A stretch of 64,000 bases of DNA from Pseudomonas lini (GTDB taxonomy: Bacteria > Pseudomonadota > Gammaproteobacteria > Pseudomonadales > Pseudomonadaceae), in NCBI RefSeq assembly GCF_001042905.1, contig NZ_JYLB01000002.1, positions 372,001 to 436,000 of the forward strand, given 5' to 3'. The position numbers and the translations under genes are program-made. Positions within the stretch are counted from its first letter, which is position 1, and each line of letters opens with the position of its first letter. Of the stretch, positions 8,728 through 16,918 are shown in pieces. The notes beneath the pieces were generated by a model. That model saw only the letters and a list, made by a program, of their open reading frames with translations. It was not told the DNA's origin and searched no databases.

Positions 8728-9198
8728 TCAGCGGAATTTCGGACCCGAGCGGGTGTTGTTGCCCTTGGCCATGCGGTCGTACAGCACAACATTGACGGTG
8801 GCCGCCAGGTTCATGCAGCCGGTGGTCGGGATGTAGACCACGTCTTCGCACCAGTCGCGGATTTCTTTATCCAGCGAGCCGTCTTCGGGGCCGAAGATAT
8901 AGAGGGCGCGATCCGGGTGCGTGTATTCCGGCAGCGAGCGGGCACCGTCGACCAGTTCAACGGCGACCGGGACACAGCCCAGAGGCAGGATTTTTTTCAG
9001 GTCGTCGATGCCGATCAGCGGAATGTCGTAGTGGACCCTCTTGGTGTCGGTGACGAAATCGGCGGCGCGTTCATAACGCTTGCCGGTGTAAAACACCGAC
9101 GCCACGCCATAGCAGCCGGCGGCGCGCATCACCGAACCGACGTTCTCCGGTGATTTGGGGTTATACAAACCAATGCAGCTGTACCGTTTGTCTGCCAC
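8728..9198 (-). CDS. TrmH/SpoU-type RNA methyltransferase
   Basis: A 156-residue SPOUT-fold protein. The three SpoU motifs are recognisable: NPKSPENVGSVMRAAGCYG, ALYIFGPEDGSL and IPTTGCMNLAATVNVVLYD, the last forming the trefoil-knot SAM site. Its size is that of short SpoU proteins such as TrmL, which 2'-O-methylate the tRNA wobble position, but other RNA targets are possible. It is a single gene flanked by REP DNA upstream. Confidence 0.85.
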   Translation of the reverse strand: MADKRYSCIGLYNPKSPENVGSVMRAAGCYGVASVFYTGKRYERAADFVTDTKRVHYDIPLIGIDDLKKILPLGCVPVAVELVDGARSLPEYTHPDRALYIFGPEDGSLDKEIRDWCEDVVYIPTTGCMNLAATVNVVLYDRMAKGNNTRSGPKFR

Positions 9199-9289
9199 GA
9201 GCGGGGTGCCTTCGGGGAAAAAACGGCGATTATACGGGGATTGGGGGAGGGGTGTTCAGTTTGAGATTGGTGGTGCCCGGACAAATGCT

Positions 9290-9379
9290 ATCGCGGGCAA
9301 GCCCGCTCCCACAGGGGCCGCGGTGTACACAACATCTGTGCTCACCGCCAATCACTGTGGGAGCGGGCTTGCCCGCGAT
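9290..9379. repeat. paired REP element, family B copy 1
   Basis: ATCGCGGGCAAGCCCGCTCC at the left and its complement at the right flank a 42-base spacer. It sits between two leftward genes. Orientation: the CGCGGG end is outermost. Confidence 0.9.
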
Positions 9380-9405
9380 GGGGCCGGTGCAGGCGCTGAA
9401 GAGCT

Positions 9406-9777
9406 TCAGTCTTCTTTCTTCATCAACCCCGCCAACGCCGCAAACGGGTTGTGCGTCGCCTTGGCAATCTTCGGCGTACTCAGCGAGCCTTCGTCGAAAT
9501 ACTGCTGATCGGTATAACGCGAGTGTTCGTTGTCGTGGCAATACAGGCACAACAGCTCCCAGTTCGAGCCATCCTGAGGGTTGTTGTCGTGGTTGTGGTC
9601 GCGGTGGTGCACGGTCAGTTCACTCAGGCGCTTACCGGAGAACTCACGGGCGCAACGGCCGCACACGTGCGGATACATTTTCAGGGCTTTGTCGCGGTAA
9701 CCCATTTCCTTGTCGCGCTGGTTGTCGGCAAGGATGCGGTCCAGTTTCGAAGTATTGGTCGGGGTGGACGAACTCAT
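9406..9777 (-). CDS. yajD: YajD family HNH nuclease domain protein
   Basis: A 123-residue HNH protein. The zinc cysteines appear as HVCGRCAREF and LLCLYCHDNEHS, with the nuclease core ELTVHHRDHNHDNNP between them. E. coli YajD has the same layout and a similar size; its cellular role is unknown. The family is chromosomal and widespread, so there is no reason to treat it as part of a mobile element. Confidence 0.85.
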   Translation of the reverse strand: MSSSTPTNTSKLDRILADNQRDKEMGYRDKALKMYPHVCGRCAREFSGKRLSELTVHHRDHNHDNNPQDGSNWELLCLYCHDNEHSRYTDQQYFDEGSLSTPKIAKATHNPFAALAGLMKKED

Positions 9778-9824
9778 GGGTTCACCTTTGTAAAAGACTA
9801 ATGACGGTATGACGTGAGTTTAGC

Positions 9825-10511
9825 TCAGCCCTTGAGCTTTTCGGCAATCCAGATGGTGTGGCGGGTGCCCTTGTTGCCATGGGCGAAGACTTGCACTTCC
9901 TCGGCCTTGAAACCGGCTTTTTTCAGCTTGTCGGAAAACTGCCGGTCGGCGCTGGCCGACCACACCGCCAGCACGCCTTTTGGCCGCAGGGCCTTGGCGC
10001 AGGCGCTCAGGCCACCGGCGGAGTAGAGCCAGCTGTTGGCCTTCTGGGTCAGGCCTTCGGGGCCGTTGTCGACGTCGAGCATGATCGCATCGAAACCTTG
10101 CGGCTCGGCTTGCAGCACCTTAGCCACGTCTTCCATCCGGATCACGGTGCGCGGGTCGAGCAGCGGATTGCCGGCTTTCTCGCCCAGCGGCCCGCGATTC
10201 CACTCCACCACGCCGGGTACCAATTCAGCGACCACCACTTCAGCCGTTTTGCCCAAATGCTTGAGCGCCGAGGCGAGGGTGAAGCCCATGCCCAGGCCAC
10301 CGATCAATACCCGCGAGTTCGGCCGGCCGGCGACCTTGCGGCAGGGGATTTCGGCCAGGGCATCTTCGGAGCCGTGCATGCGGGTGTTCATCAACTGCCC
10401 GCCATCGCCGCCCTGAATCTTGATGACGAAGTCCTCGCCGTATTCGAACAGGCACAGGGCACCGCCGTTTTCAGGAATAGGGGTGGTGTCGAGCAGAACG
10501 AAACGTTTCAT
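9825..10511 (-). CDS. spermidine-synthase-like SAM-binding protein
   Basis: A 228-residue protein with the spermidine synthase/SpeE-like Rossmann core: VLIGGLGMGFTLASAL near residues 69-84, VVVAELVPGVVEWN, and FDAIMLDVDNGPEG. The N-terminal beta domain is short and the acidic residues that hold polyamine in true synthases are not evident, so the activity is uncertain. The start at 10511 is preceded by CAAGAGAGC. It is divergent from the small secreted protein at 10608, with 96 bp between starts. Confidence 0.7.
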   Translation of the reverse strand: MKRFVLLDTTPIPENGGALCLFEYGEDFVIKIQGGDGGQLMNTRMHGSEDALAEIPCRKVAGRPNSRVLIGGLGMGFTLASALKHLGKTAEVVVAELVPGVVEWNRGPLGEKAGNPLLDPRTVIRMEDVAKVLQAEPQGFDAIMLDVDNGPEGLTQKANSWLYSAGGLSACAKALRPKGVLAVWSASADRQFSDKLKKAGFKAEEVQVFAHGNKGTRHTIWIAEKLKG

Positions 10512-10607
10512 GGGGCTCTCTTGAGGAGAAATTGACAGATGGAGGAAGGCAAACACGCGCAGTTGGGAGTAGCCTGCAAAAAGACCACAAGGCCAACGGA
10601 GCCATTG

Positions 10608-10898
10608 ATGAAGCGCACCATTCTAACGGTCATTGCCTTGGCCGCGCTCTCGATAACTGCAGTGCAGGCCCAAGAGCTGCAAACCATCCCCACCAGCCCC
10701 GCGCCGATGCCCGGTTCACCCGGCACCGCCACTCCGACGCCGTATCCGCAGATCACCCCGACCAGCGTGCCCAAGGCCGGCTCCGGCAGTGGCGGGCCAC
10801 CGCTGTTGCCGCCGATCGAAATGCCCAATCCACCCAAGGGTCAGACCTTGCCGGGCCTTGAACCGAGCACGACGAAAATCAAAACGCCGGGCGGTTAG
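10608..10898 (+). CDS. small exported proline-rich protein
   Basis: A 96-residue protein with a clear signal peptide (MKRTILTVIALAALSITAVQAQ). The mature part is about one quarter proline with Gly/Ser/Thr and almost no hydrophobic residues (for example PGSPGTATPTPYPQITP), so it is probably disordered in the periplasm or exported. No domain is recognised. ACGGA upstream of 10608 supports the start. It converges on the cyclic-nucleotide-binding gene with a 3-base gap. Confidence 0.7.
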   Translation: MKRTILTVIALAALSITAVQAQELQTIPTSPAPMPGSPGTATPTPYPQITPTSVPKAGSGSGGPPLLPPIEMPNPPKGQTLPGLEPSTTKIKTPGG

Positions 10899-10901
10899 TG
10901 T

Positions 10902-11375
10902 CTAAATCTGCTGCGAGAGCAATTGCCCGTCGGCCATGCGTAAGCGTTTGGAGAGGGAGACGGCGAGGGCGCGGATGATCTTGGCGGCGATTTTCGGCGC
11001 ATCGTTGAGCATCTTTTCCAGAGAGTCCTTGCCCAGGTTGAGCAACTGGCAATTGCTCGCGGCCACACAACTGGCTGAGCGCCGTTCACCGTCGAGCACG
11101 GCCATTTCGCCGAACGCCCGACCGCTGCGCAAGGTAGCCATGGTTACCCGTTGCCCGTCGCTGTTGGTCTTCTGCACCGCGACCTGGCCGGTGTGGATGA
11201 TGCACATGAAACTGCCGGCATCGCCCTCATGGAAAATCTCTTCGCCTTCGGCAATAGTGCTGATGCTGAAGTAACCCGAAGCCGCCACGAAGTCTGCCGG
11301 CAACAGTTGATCGAACAGGCCGCAGTCCATCAGCCAGTCGCGAATTTCGTTGTTCAGTAAGGTCGGTTCTGACAT
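10902..11375 (-). CDS. cyclic-nucleotide-binding domain protein
   Basis: A 157-residue protein that is almost entirely one cNMP-binding domain: IAEGEEIFHEGDAGSFMCII, then the phosphate-binding cassette SGRAFGEMAVLDGERRSASC. No C-terminal HTH of the Crp/Fnr kind follows, so it is a stand-alone sensor domain rather than a transcription factor. Ligand (cAMP, c-di-GMP or none) and partner are unknown. An unusually extended REP palindrome lies just upstream of the start. Confidence 0.8.
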   Translation of the reverse strand: MSEPTLLNNEIRDWLMDCGLFDQLLPADFVAASGYFSISTIAEGEEIFHEGDAGSFMCIIHTGQVAVQKTNSDGQRVTMATLRSGRAFGEMAVLDGERRSASCVAASNCQLLNLGKDSLEKMLNDAPKIAAKIIRALAVSLSKRLRMADGQLLSQQI

Positions 11376-11410
11376 GTCGTCACGGTCTTTTTCTTGTGTC
11401 TGTGTCTGTT

Positions 11411-11534
11411 CCAGGCACCGTCCCCTTGTAGGAGCGAGGCTTGCCCGCGAAGGCGGTATGACAGGCAACATTGATGTTGGATGTTATGGCCTCTTCGCGG
11501 GCAAGCCTCGCTCCTACAGGGGGACGGTGCCTGG
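11411..11534. repeat. paired REP element with extended arms, family B copy 2
   Basis: REP core arms (GGAGCGAGGCTTGCCCGCGA and complement) are extended outward by CCAGGCACCGTCCCC / GGGGGACGGTGCCTGG. The arms reach about 42 bp with a single mismatch. The spacer contains CAACATTGATGTTGGATG, shared with other copies of the same orientation. Confidence 0.85.
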
Positions 11535-11572
11535 CGTACGGGTGTTAAGACCGGTACGCCGGGCCAAGTTCC

Positions 11573-13627
11573 TCAGGCGATTCCCAAAACCTTGAAAACA
11601 AATGCGTATTCGAGGGCTACGTCACGTAATCCTTGATAACGACCGCTCATCCCGCCATGCCCCGCACCCAGTTCAGTCTTGAGCAGCAGCGGATTGGTAT
11701 CGGTTTTGGTCGCGCGTAATTTCGCCACCCACTTGGCCGCTTCCCAGTACTGCACGCGACTGTCGTTGTAGCCGGCGATCACCAGCGTCGCCGGATAGGC
11801 TTGCGCGGTGACGTTTTCGTACGGGGCGTAGGCCTTGATCCGATTATAGACGTCCGGCTCCTGCGGGTTGCCCCACTCGTCGTACTCCGTGATGGTCAGC
11901 GGCAGATCCGGGTCGAGCATGGTGTTGAGTACGTCGACGAACGGCACTTCGGCAATCGCCGCGCCGAACAGCTCTGGCCGCTGATTGAGTACCGCGCCAA
12001 TCAACAGGCCACCGGCGCTGCCACCGCTGATTGCCAGCTGCGATGGGGTGGTAAAGCCCTTGGCGATCAGGTGTTCGGCGCACGCGATGAAGTCGCTGAA
12101 GGTGTTGTGCTTGTGTTCCTGCTTGCCAGCGCGATACCAGGCTTCGCCCAGCTCACCGCCACCGCGTACATGGGCGATGGCAAACGCCATGCCGCGATCC
12201 AGCAGGCTCAGGCGGGCGTGAGAGAACCACGGGTCGAGGCTTTCGCCGTAGGCGCCGTAGCCGTACAAATAAAGCGGCGTAGGCTTGCCGAGGAACTCGC
12301 GTTTGACCACTAGGCTGATCGGCACTTGCGTACCGTCCGGTGCCGTCGCCCAAAGCCGCTGGCTGACGTACGCATCGGCGTCGAACGGGCCGAGCACCGG
12401 GGTTTCCTTGAGGACTTTCTGCTCGCCGCTGCTCAGAATCAGTTGGCGGATCTGCGCCGGACGGTTCAAGGCTTCATAGCGCAGACGGATCCGGTCGCTG
12501 ACAAATTCCAGGCTGTTCTGCACGTGCAGGCTGTAGGCCGCGTCCGGCAATTGCACGCGATACGGCACTAAATCCCGTGGGCGGACTTCGATGATCGGCA
12601 GGCCACCTTCACGCAGGCTCAGGGTCATGGCCTCGGCGTTCAGACTCATGCCTTCGAGCATCACTGTGTCGCTGTGGGGAATCAGGTTCTGCCAGTCGGC
12701 TTCGATCGGCGCGATGCCGGTATCGGCGGCCTGGTACAGGGCGAAGTTGATGCCGTCGCGGTTGGTGCGGATCAGCCACGTCCACTCGCCATCGAGTTTG
12801 CCGTGGTCGACATCGTACTCATGATCTTCGACTCTCGGCGCCAGGCAGGTAAAGGCCTGATGCGGCAGCGAGGCGTCGAGCACCCAGACTTCGCTGGTGG
12901 TCTTGCTGCCCAGCGACAACAGCAGTTGCCGTTCGGAGCTTGAGCGGTAGCAATGCAGGAAGAATCGGCCGTCTGGCTCGTGGAACACTTCTTCGGCCGC
13001 GGTGCCGTCCAGCCGATAGCGGAACAGTTTGTGCGGGCGATGGGTGTCGTCGAGTTCGCCGAAGAACAGCGTCAGGCTGTCGTTGGCCCAGGTCATGCTG
13101 CCGTCGCAGTCCTGGAATTCCAGTTCGCTGACGCGGCCGCTGGATAATTCCTTCACGAACAGCGTGTAAATCTCTTCGCCGCTGGAGTCGATGCTGTAGG
13201 CCAGACGCTGGTGGTCCGGGCTGATGCTGAACGCGCCCAGGGAAAAGAAGCCACCTTTGGCCAGCACATTCGGATCAAGCAGCAGCAGTTCCTGGCTTTC
13301 GTCGATCTGCAGGCTGCCATCGGCTGGACGCGGGCAGCGGTAGTGACGGGCGTATTCGTCGCCAGCCGTGGTGCGCGTGTAATACAGGTACGGGCCCCAA
13401 GGCGAGGGCAGCGACAGGTCGGTTTCGAGAATCCGTCCCTTGATCTCCTCGAACAGGGTTTCGCGCAGCCCGGCCTGATCGGCGGTTTGTTCCTCTTGAT
13501 AGCGGTTTTCAGCTTTCAGGTAATCGAGCACCGCGTCGGTGTCGCGCTCCTGCAGCCAGGCATACGGGTCGGAACCGTCGGCCTTGTGGGCAATCGGAGC
13601 GCTGGTGACGTTGGCGGATAGGGGCAT
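11573..13627 (-). CDS. ptrB: oligopeptidase B (prolyl oligopeptidase family S9A)
   Basis: A 684-residue serine peptidase that cleaves short peptides after basic residues in the cytoplasm. The N-terminal beta-propeller (about residues 1-400) begins DPYAWLQERD, as in the S9A family. The alpha/beta-hydrolase part has GGSAGG with nucleophile Ser537, Asp622 in YNDSRV and His657 in GAGHGG. Acidic specificity residues typical of oligopeptidase B are expected in this part, but I did not verify each. A single gene, separated from the divergent gene at 13844 by a REP pair. Confidence 0.9.
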   Translation of the reverse strand: MPLSANVTSAPIAHKADGSDPYAWLQERDTDAVLDYLKAENRYQEEQTADQAGLRETLFEEIKGRILETDLSLPSPWGPYLYYTRTTAGDEYARHYRCPRPADGSLQIDESQELLLLDPNVLAKGGFFSLGAFSISPDHQRLAYSIDSSGEEIYTLFVKELSSGRVSELEFQDCDGSMTWANDSLTLFFGELDDTHRPHKLFRYRLDGTAAEEVFHEPDGRFFLHCYRSSSERQLLLSLGSKTTSEVWVLDASLPHQAFTCLAPRVEDHEYDVDHGKLDGEWTWLIRTNRDGINFALYQAADTGIAPIEADWQNLIPHSDTVMLEGMSLNAEAMTLSLREGGLPIIEVRPRDLVPYRVQLPDAAYSLHVQNSLEFVSDRIRLRYEALNRPAQIRQLILSSGEQKVLKETPVLGPFDADAYVSQRLWATAPDGTQVPISLVVKREFLGKPTPLYLYGYGAYGESLDPWFSHARLSLLDRGMAFAIAHVRGGGELGEAWYRAGKQEHKHNTFSDFIACAEHLIAKGFTTPSQLAISGGSAGGLLIGAVLNQRPELFGAAIAEVPFVDVLNTMLDPDLPLTITEYDEWGNPQEPDVYNRIKAYAPYENVTAQAYPATLVIAGYNDSRVQYWEAAKWVAKLRATKTDTNPLLLKTELGAGHGGMSGRYQGLRDVALEYAFVFKVLGIA

Positions 13628-13669
13628 GAATGGCTCTCGAACAATGTACGGAATAGGGGCTTCGCAACC

Positions 13670-13759
13670 TGTGGGAGCGGGCTTGCTCGCGAAGGCGGTG
13701 TGTCAGGCAACATCAATGTCGAGTGATACTCCCTCTTCGCGAGCAAGCCCGCTCCCACA
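13670..13759. repeat. paired REP element in a divergent intergenic region, family B copy 3
   Basis: TGTGGGAGCGGGCTTGCTCG and complement flank a conserved spacer (GTGTCAGGCAACATCAATGT). It is the only one of the 17 paired elements placed between two divergent gene starts. Confidence 0.9.
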
Positions 13760-13843
13760 TGGAATGCGCTTAACTCACTGGTATTGGGACAAGCCTGACG
13801 TGCGAAAAGTCGTTACTATAAGCGCCTCTTTGCCTGCCTTGCC

Positions 13844-14341
13844 ATGGACACCATGACCGAGAACGACTATCTGATCGCTTGGGGCCTCTACGCCTTTGCC
13901 GCTTTAGGCTGCCTGTTGGTGTGGATGCGCATCACCCGCTGGATGTGGCGTTGGCTGCGTGAGCCGCTGCGGCTGCTGGTGGCGGTGTTGCTGTTCAGCC
14001 CGACCATCATCGACCCGGTGAAAGAAAAGATCGCCCCGTCCATCGCCATTACTGCCCTCGACTTGCTGTTCAAGGTTGGCAACAACGCCTGGCGCGCGGT
14101 TTCCGATCTGTTCATGTACGGCATGATTGCCTTCGGCATTTATCTGGTGTTCGTGGCGATCCGTATTCCCATCGAGCGCGCCTCCAGCGCTCGCAAGGAG
14201 CAGGCGGCTGCCGCCAAGGCTGCGGCGCGGGCCGACGAGCCTGACGACGATCAGCCTTTCGGCGGTGCCGGCGATGATCGTTACGGTCGGCCACCGGTGC
14301 CGAGCAACCCTCAGCGTTCGCGGGTCGAACCGCGTCTGTAA
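13844..14341 (+). CDS. uncharacterised inner-membrane protein
   Basis: A 165-residue protein (162 from the alternative ATG at 13853). Hydrophobic segments at about residues 9-27, 44-58 and 90-107 suggest three membrane helices, followed by a charged Ala/Lys/Asp-rich tail (EQAAAAKAAARADEPDDDQP) that is probably cytoplasmic and disordered. No family name is recognised. It is followed by the amidotransferase gene 32 bp downstream, so an operon of three (13844, 14374, 15164) is plausible. Confidence 0.65.
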   Translation: MDTMTENDYLIAWGLYAFAALGCLLVWMRITRWMWRWLREPLRLLVAVLLFSPTIIDPVKEKIAPSIAITALDLLFKVGNNAWRAVSDLFMYGMIAFGIYLVFVAIRIPIERASSARKEQAAAAKAAARADEPDDDQPFGGAGDDRYGRPPVPSNPQRSRVEPRL

Positions 14342-14373
14342 CCGTGCCCCTGTACTGAATCGAGAGTCCGAGC

Positions 14374-15150
14374 ATGTGTGAGTTATTGGGCATGAGCGCC
14401 AATGTCCCGACCGATATCGTGTTCAGCTTCACCGGGCTGATGCAGCGCGGCGGCCGCACCGGGCCGCACCGTGACGGTTGGGGCATCGCTTTTTATGAAG
14501 GCCGTGGCCTGCGGCTGTTCCAGGACCCGGCGGCGAGCAGCGAGTCGGAAGTGGCGAATCTGGTGCAGCGCTACCCAATCAAAAGCGAAGTGGTGATCGG
14601 GCACATCCGCCAAGCCAACGTCGGCAAGGTCTGCCTGTCCAACACCCACCCGTTCGTGCGCGAGTTGTGGGGGCGCAACTGGTGTTTCGCCCACAACGGC
14701 CAGTTGGCCGATTTCAACCCGACCGCCAGTTTTTATCGCCCCGTTGGCGATACCGACAGTGAAGCGGCGTTTTGCGATTTGCTCAACCGGGTGCGCGCTG
14801 CGTTCCCCGAGCCAGTAGAGATCGAAGCACTGTTGCCAGACCTGGTGGCCGCTTGCGCCGAGTACCGTAGCAAAGGCGTATTCAACTGCTTGCTCAGCGA
14901 CGGCGACTGGCTGTTCTGCTACTGCTCGAGCAAACTGGCGCAGATCACCCGCCGTGCACCGTTCGGCCCGGCGCGTTTGAAGGACGTCGATGTGATCGTC
15001 GACTTCCAGGCCGAAACCACACCCAACGACGTGGTCACGGTGATCGCCACCGAACCCTTGACCGAAAACGAAACCTGGACCCGCTACGAACCGGGCCAAT
15101 GGAGCCTCTGGCGACGCGGTGAATGCGTCAGCCAGGGCAAGACCGAATAA
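14374..15150 (+). CDS. class II glutamine amidotransferase, YafJ type
   Basis: A 258-residue Ntn-type glutaminase domain protein. Cys2 ([10 protein letters not shown]) is the expected nucleophile after Met removal. [41 protein letters not shown] are the conserved glutamine-binding segments. There is no second synthase domain, so it is a stand-alone glutaminase with unknown acceptor, like E. coli YafJ. The next gene follows after 13 bp. Confidence 0.85.
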   Translation: MCELLGMSANVPTDIVFSFTGLMQRGGRTGPHRDGWGIAFYEGRGLRLFQDPAASSESEVANLVQRYPIKSEVVIGHIRQANVGKVCLSNTHPFVRELWGRNWCFAHNGQLADFNPTASFYRPVGDTDSEAAFCDLLNRVRAAFPEPVEIEALLPDLVAACAEYRSKGVFNCLLSDGDWLFCYCSSKLAQITRRAPFGPARLKDVDVIVDFQAETTPNDVVTVIATEPLTENETWTRYEPGQWSLWRRGECVSQGKTE

Positions 15151-15163
15151 GGATCTCTCCCCC

Positions 15164-15706
15164 ATGTTGCTCAGTTATCTACGGCTGGTGTTGTTCGCGG
15201 CGGGCCTGTTGATCGGTGTCCAGGTGCCTGGCTTCATCAGTGATTACGCGAAACGGATCGAAGCGCATCTGATCGAGGCGCAGACCGGTTTGAGCGGTTT
15301 CCAGGGCACTGCCAATCAGTTTTTCAAGGGTGACATGCAGGCGCTCGTGGCCCATTACCGTGCCAGCGAAGACCCGATCTTTCGCAGCGATGCCGACAGC
15401 CTGAGCACCTTGCTCACCCGTCAATTGGCCCTCGACAAGCAATTCCAGGCCATGCAGGGCCCGTGGTACATCCGCGTCCTGCAAGTGGCCCTGGCCGCCG
15501 ACCCGGATATTCGCAAGGAAACCTGGAACGGTTACAGCTACCAGATCCTGCTGACCCCGGAGGCGATGATCTGGGGCATGAGCGGCGCGTTACTGCTGTC
15601 GTTCGGCATTGAATGTTTGTTCCGACTGATCGACTGGGTGGTGCTGGGCGGCAAGCGTCTGCGCCAGAGCCGGCCGATCGAGGATCGGGATGTGCGGGGT
15701 CTTTGA
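15164..15706 (+). CDS. DUF2937-like membrane protein
   Basis: A 180-residue protein with an N-terminal helix (LRLVLFAAGLLIGVQVPGFI), a soluble middle portion (residues about 25-140) and a C-terminal helix (MIWGMSGALLLSFGIECLF). This is the layout of DUF2937 proteins, whose role is unknown. The ATG at 15164 starts 13 bp after the upstream stop. Its 3' end faces the LysR gene through a long palindromic repeat. Confidence 0.65.
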   Translation: MLLSYLRLVLFAAGLLIGVQVPGFISDYAKRIEAHLIEAQTGLSGFQGTANQFFKGDMQALVAHYRASEDPIFRSDADSLSTLLTRQLALDKQFQAMQGPWYIRVLQVALAADPDIRKETWNGYSYQILLTPEAMIWGMSGALLLSFGIECLFRLIDWVVLGGKRLRQSRPIEDRDVRGL

Positions 15707-15711
15707 GTCGA

Positions 15712-15824
15712 TGATCGTTCCCACGCTCTGCGTGGGAATGCCTTAACGGACGCTCCGCGTTCGGCTTTGGATGGGACGCGGAGCGTCCCGGGCTGCATTC
15801 CCACGCGGAGCGTGGGAACGATCA
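15712..15824. repeat. nested palindromic repeat, family C copy 1
   Basis: Outer arms TGATCGTTCCCACGCTCTGC / complement enclose an inner pair (GGACGCTCCGCGT / ACGCGGAGCGTCC). The last three bases (TCA at 15822-15824) are also the stop codon of the leftward LysR gene. A second copy is at 31380. Confidence 0.85.
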
Positions 15825-16745
15825 AACCGAAGGTTTGCTCAAGACGATGTACTGCTCGCCCACTTTATGGGCATAGCGCTCCACGACCTGCTGACACAAC
15901 GCCACAATTTCTTCGACCCACTCCACGCCAACCCGCCACGACACCACCACCTGCAAATTCGGCGGCCGCTGATCGATGGCCAGCAAGGTCAATTCCCCTC
16001 GCGCCAATTCTTCGGCCACCAGTACCGGCGGTAGTGCGCCAATGCCGAAGCCGTCCCTCAGCAATCGGGTAATCGCCGACACTGAATTCACACAGTTCAG
16101 CCGTGGCGCCATGACCCCGTTGGCCTGCATCAGGGCAAGTATCTCCTGGTGTGGCTGGGAGTTTTTCGAATAGGTGATGATCCGCTCCCGCGCCAGGTCG
16201 GCGACACTTGCATACTCGCGGTTGTAGATGGAATTGCTGGCCACGATCCAGCCCATCGGATGACTGGCCAGCTCCAGGCTACGCACGCTTTCCTGGCGCA
16301 GCAGATCGGTTTGCAGGATCAGATCGAGAAAGCCTTTTTGCAGCTGATCGCAGAGGTTGAGCGCGGTATCGGCCACCAGCTCGATTTCCACCAGCGGGTA
16401 GTGATCCATCATTTGCGCCACCAACGGGCTGAGCCAGGTGTGGATCACAGTGTCCATGACGCCGATCCGGACCCGCCCAACCTTGCTCGAACGCGTCTCG
16501 ATCGACTGCTTGAGCGCCTGCATCGTGTCCATCATCTGCTCGGCGTATTCGAGCACTTTCAGGCCTTCGGGCGTCAGGCTCACACCGCGAGAATCGCGCA
16601 GGAACAGCTTCACCCCGAGCTCGCCTTCGAGCACGGCGATACGGCTGGAAATCGACGCCTGGGTGGTGAAGAGTTTGTCTGCCGTCAGGCGGAAACTCTT
16701 GAGTCGGGCGACCCAGACAAAGGTCTCGAGAAACTTCAGGTTCAT
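15822..16745 (-). CDS. LysR family regulator next to the 5-oxoprolinase module
   Basis: A 307-residue LTTR. The N-terminal winged HTH is LKFLETFVWVARLKSFRLTA with the recognition part TTQASISSRIAVLEGELG. The co-inducer domain starts near residue 90 (VGRVRIGVMDTVIHTWLSP). It is divergent from the MFS gene at 16919, with a palindrome at 16776, so it most likely controls the transporter and pxp genes. The inducer is unknown, with 5-oxoproline an obvious candidate. The stop codon lies within a repetitive palindrome. Confidence 0.85.
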   Translation of the reverse strand: MNLKFLETFVWVARLKSFRLTADKLFTTQASISSRIAVLEGELGVKLFLRDSRGVSLTPEGLKVLEYAEQMMDTMQALKQSIETRSSKVGRVRIGVMDTVIHTWLSPLVAQMMDHYPLVEIELVADTALNLCDQLQKGFLDLILQTDLLRQESVRSLELASHPMGWIVASNSIYNREYASVADLARERIITYSKNSQPHQEILALMQANGVMAPRLNCVNSVSAITRLLRDGFGIGALPPVLVAEELARGELTLLAIDQRPPNLQVVVSWRVGVEWVEEIVALCQQVVERYAHKVGEQYIVLSKPSV

Positions 16746-16775
16746 GGGATCAGCTCTTGGGGCTTAGCCCGTCGG

Positions 16776-16790
16776 ATAAGGTTTTCTTAT
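16776..16790. promoter_or_regulatory. candidate LysR operator ATAAG-N5-CTTAT
   Basis: A perfect 5-bp dyad around 5 bases lies 31 bp upstream of the LysR start in the divergent region. Short dyads of this size are typical LTTR half-sites, but it also falls where a LysR-gene promoter might be. Confidence 0.45.
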
Positions 16791-16918
16791 GTCTAGGGCG
16801 GGTTTTTATTAGTTGGACGCCGCAGGGCCAAGCGTCCAAAAATCGACGCATCCGGTTCCCACGATAGGCGTCGTCGGGGCTCAGAACAATACCAATAAAA
16901 TTTGCACGGAGACTTGCC

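Noticed and set aside
9290..9379. REP palindromes considered as CRISPR repeats
   Set aside because: They occur as isolated inverted pairs in many gaps, not as direct repeats with regular unique spacers, and no cas gene is present.
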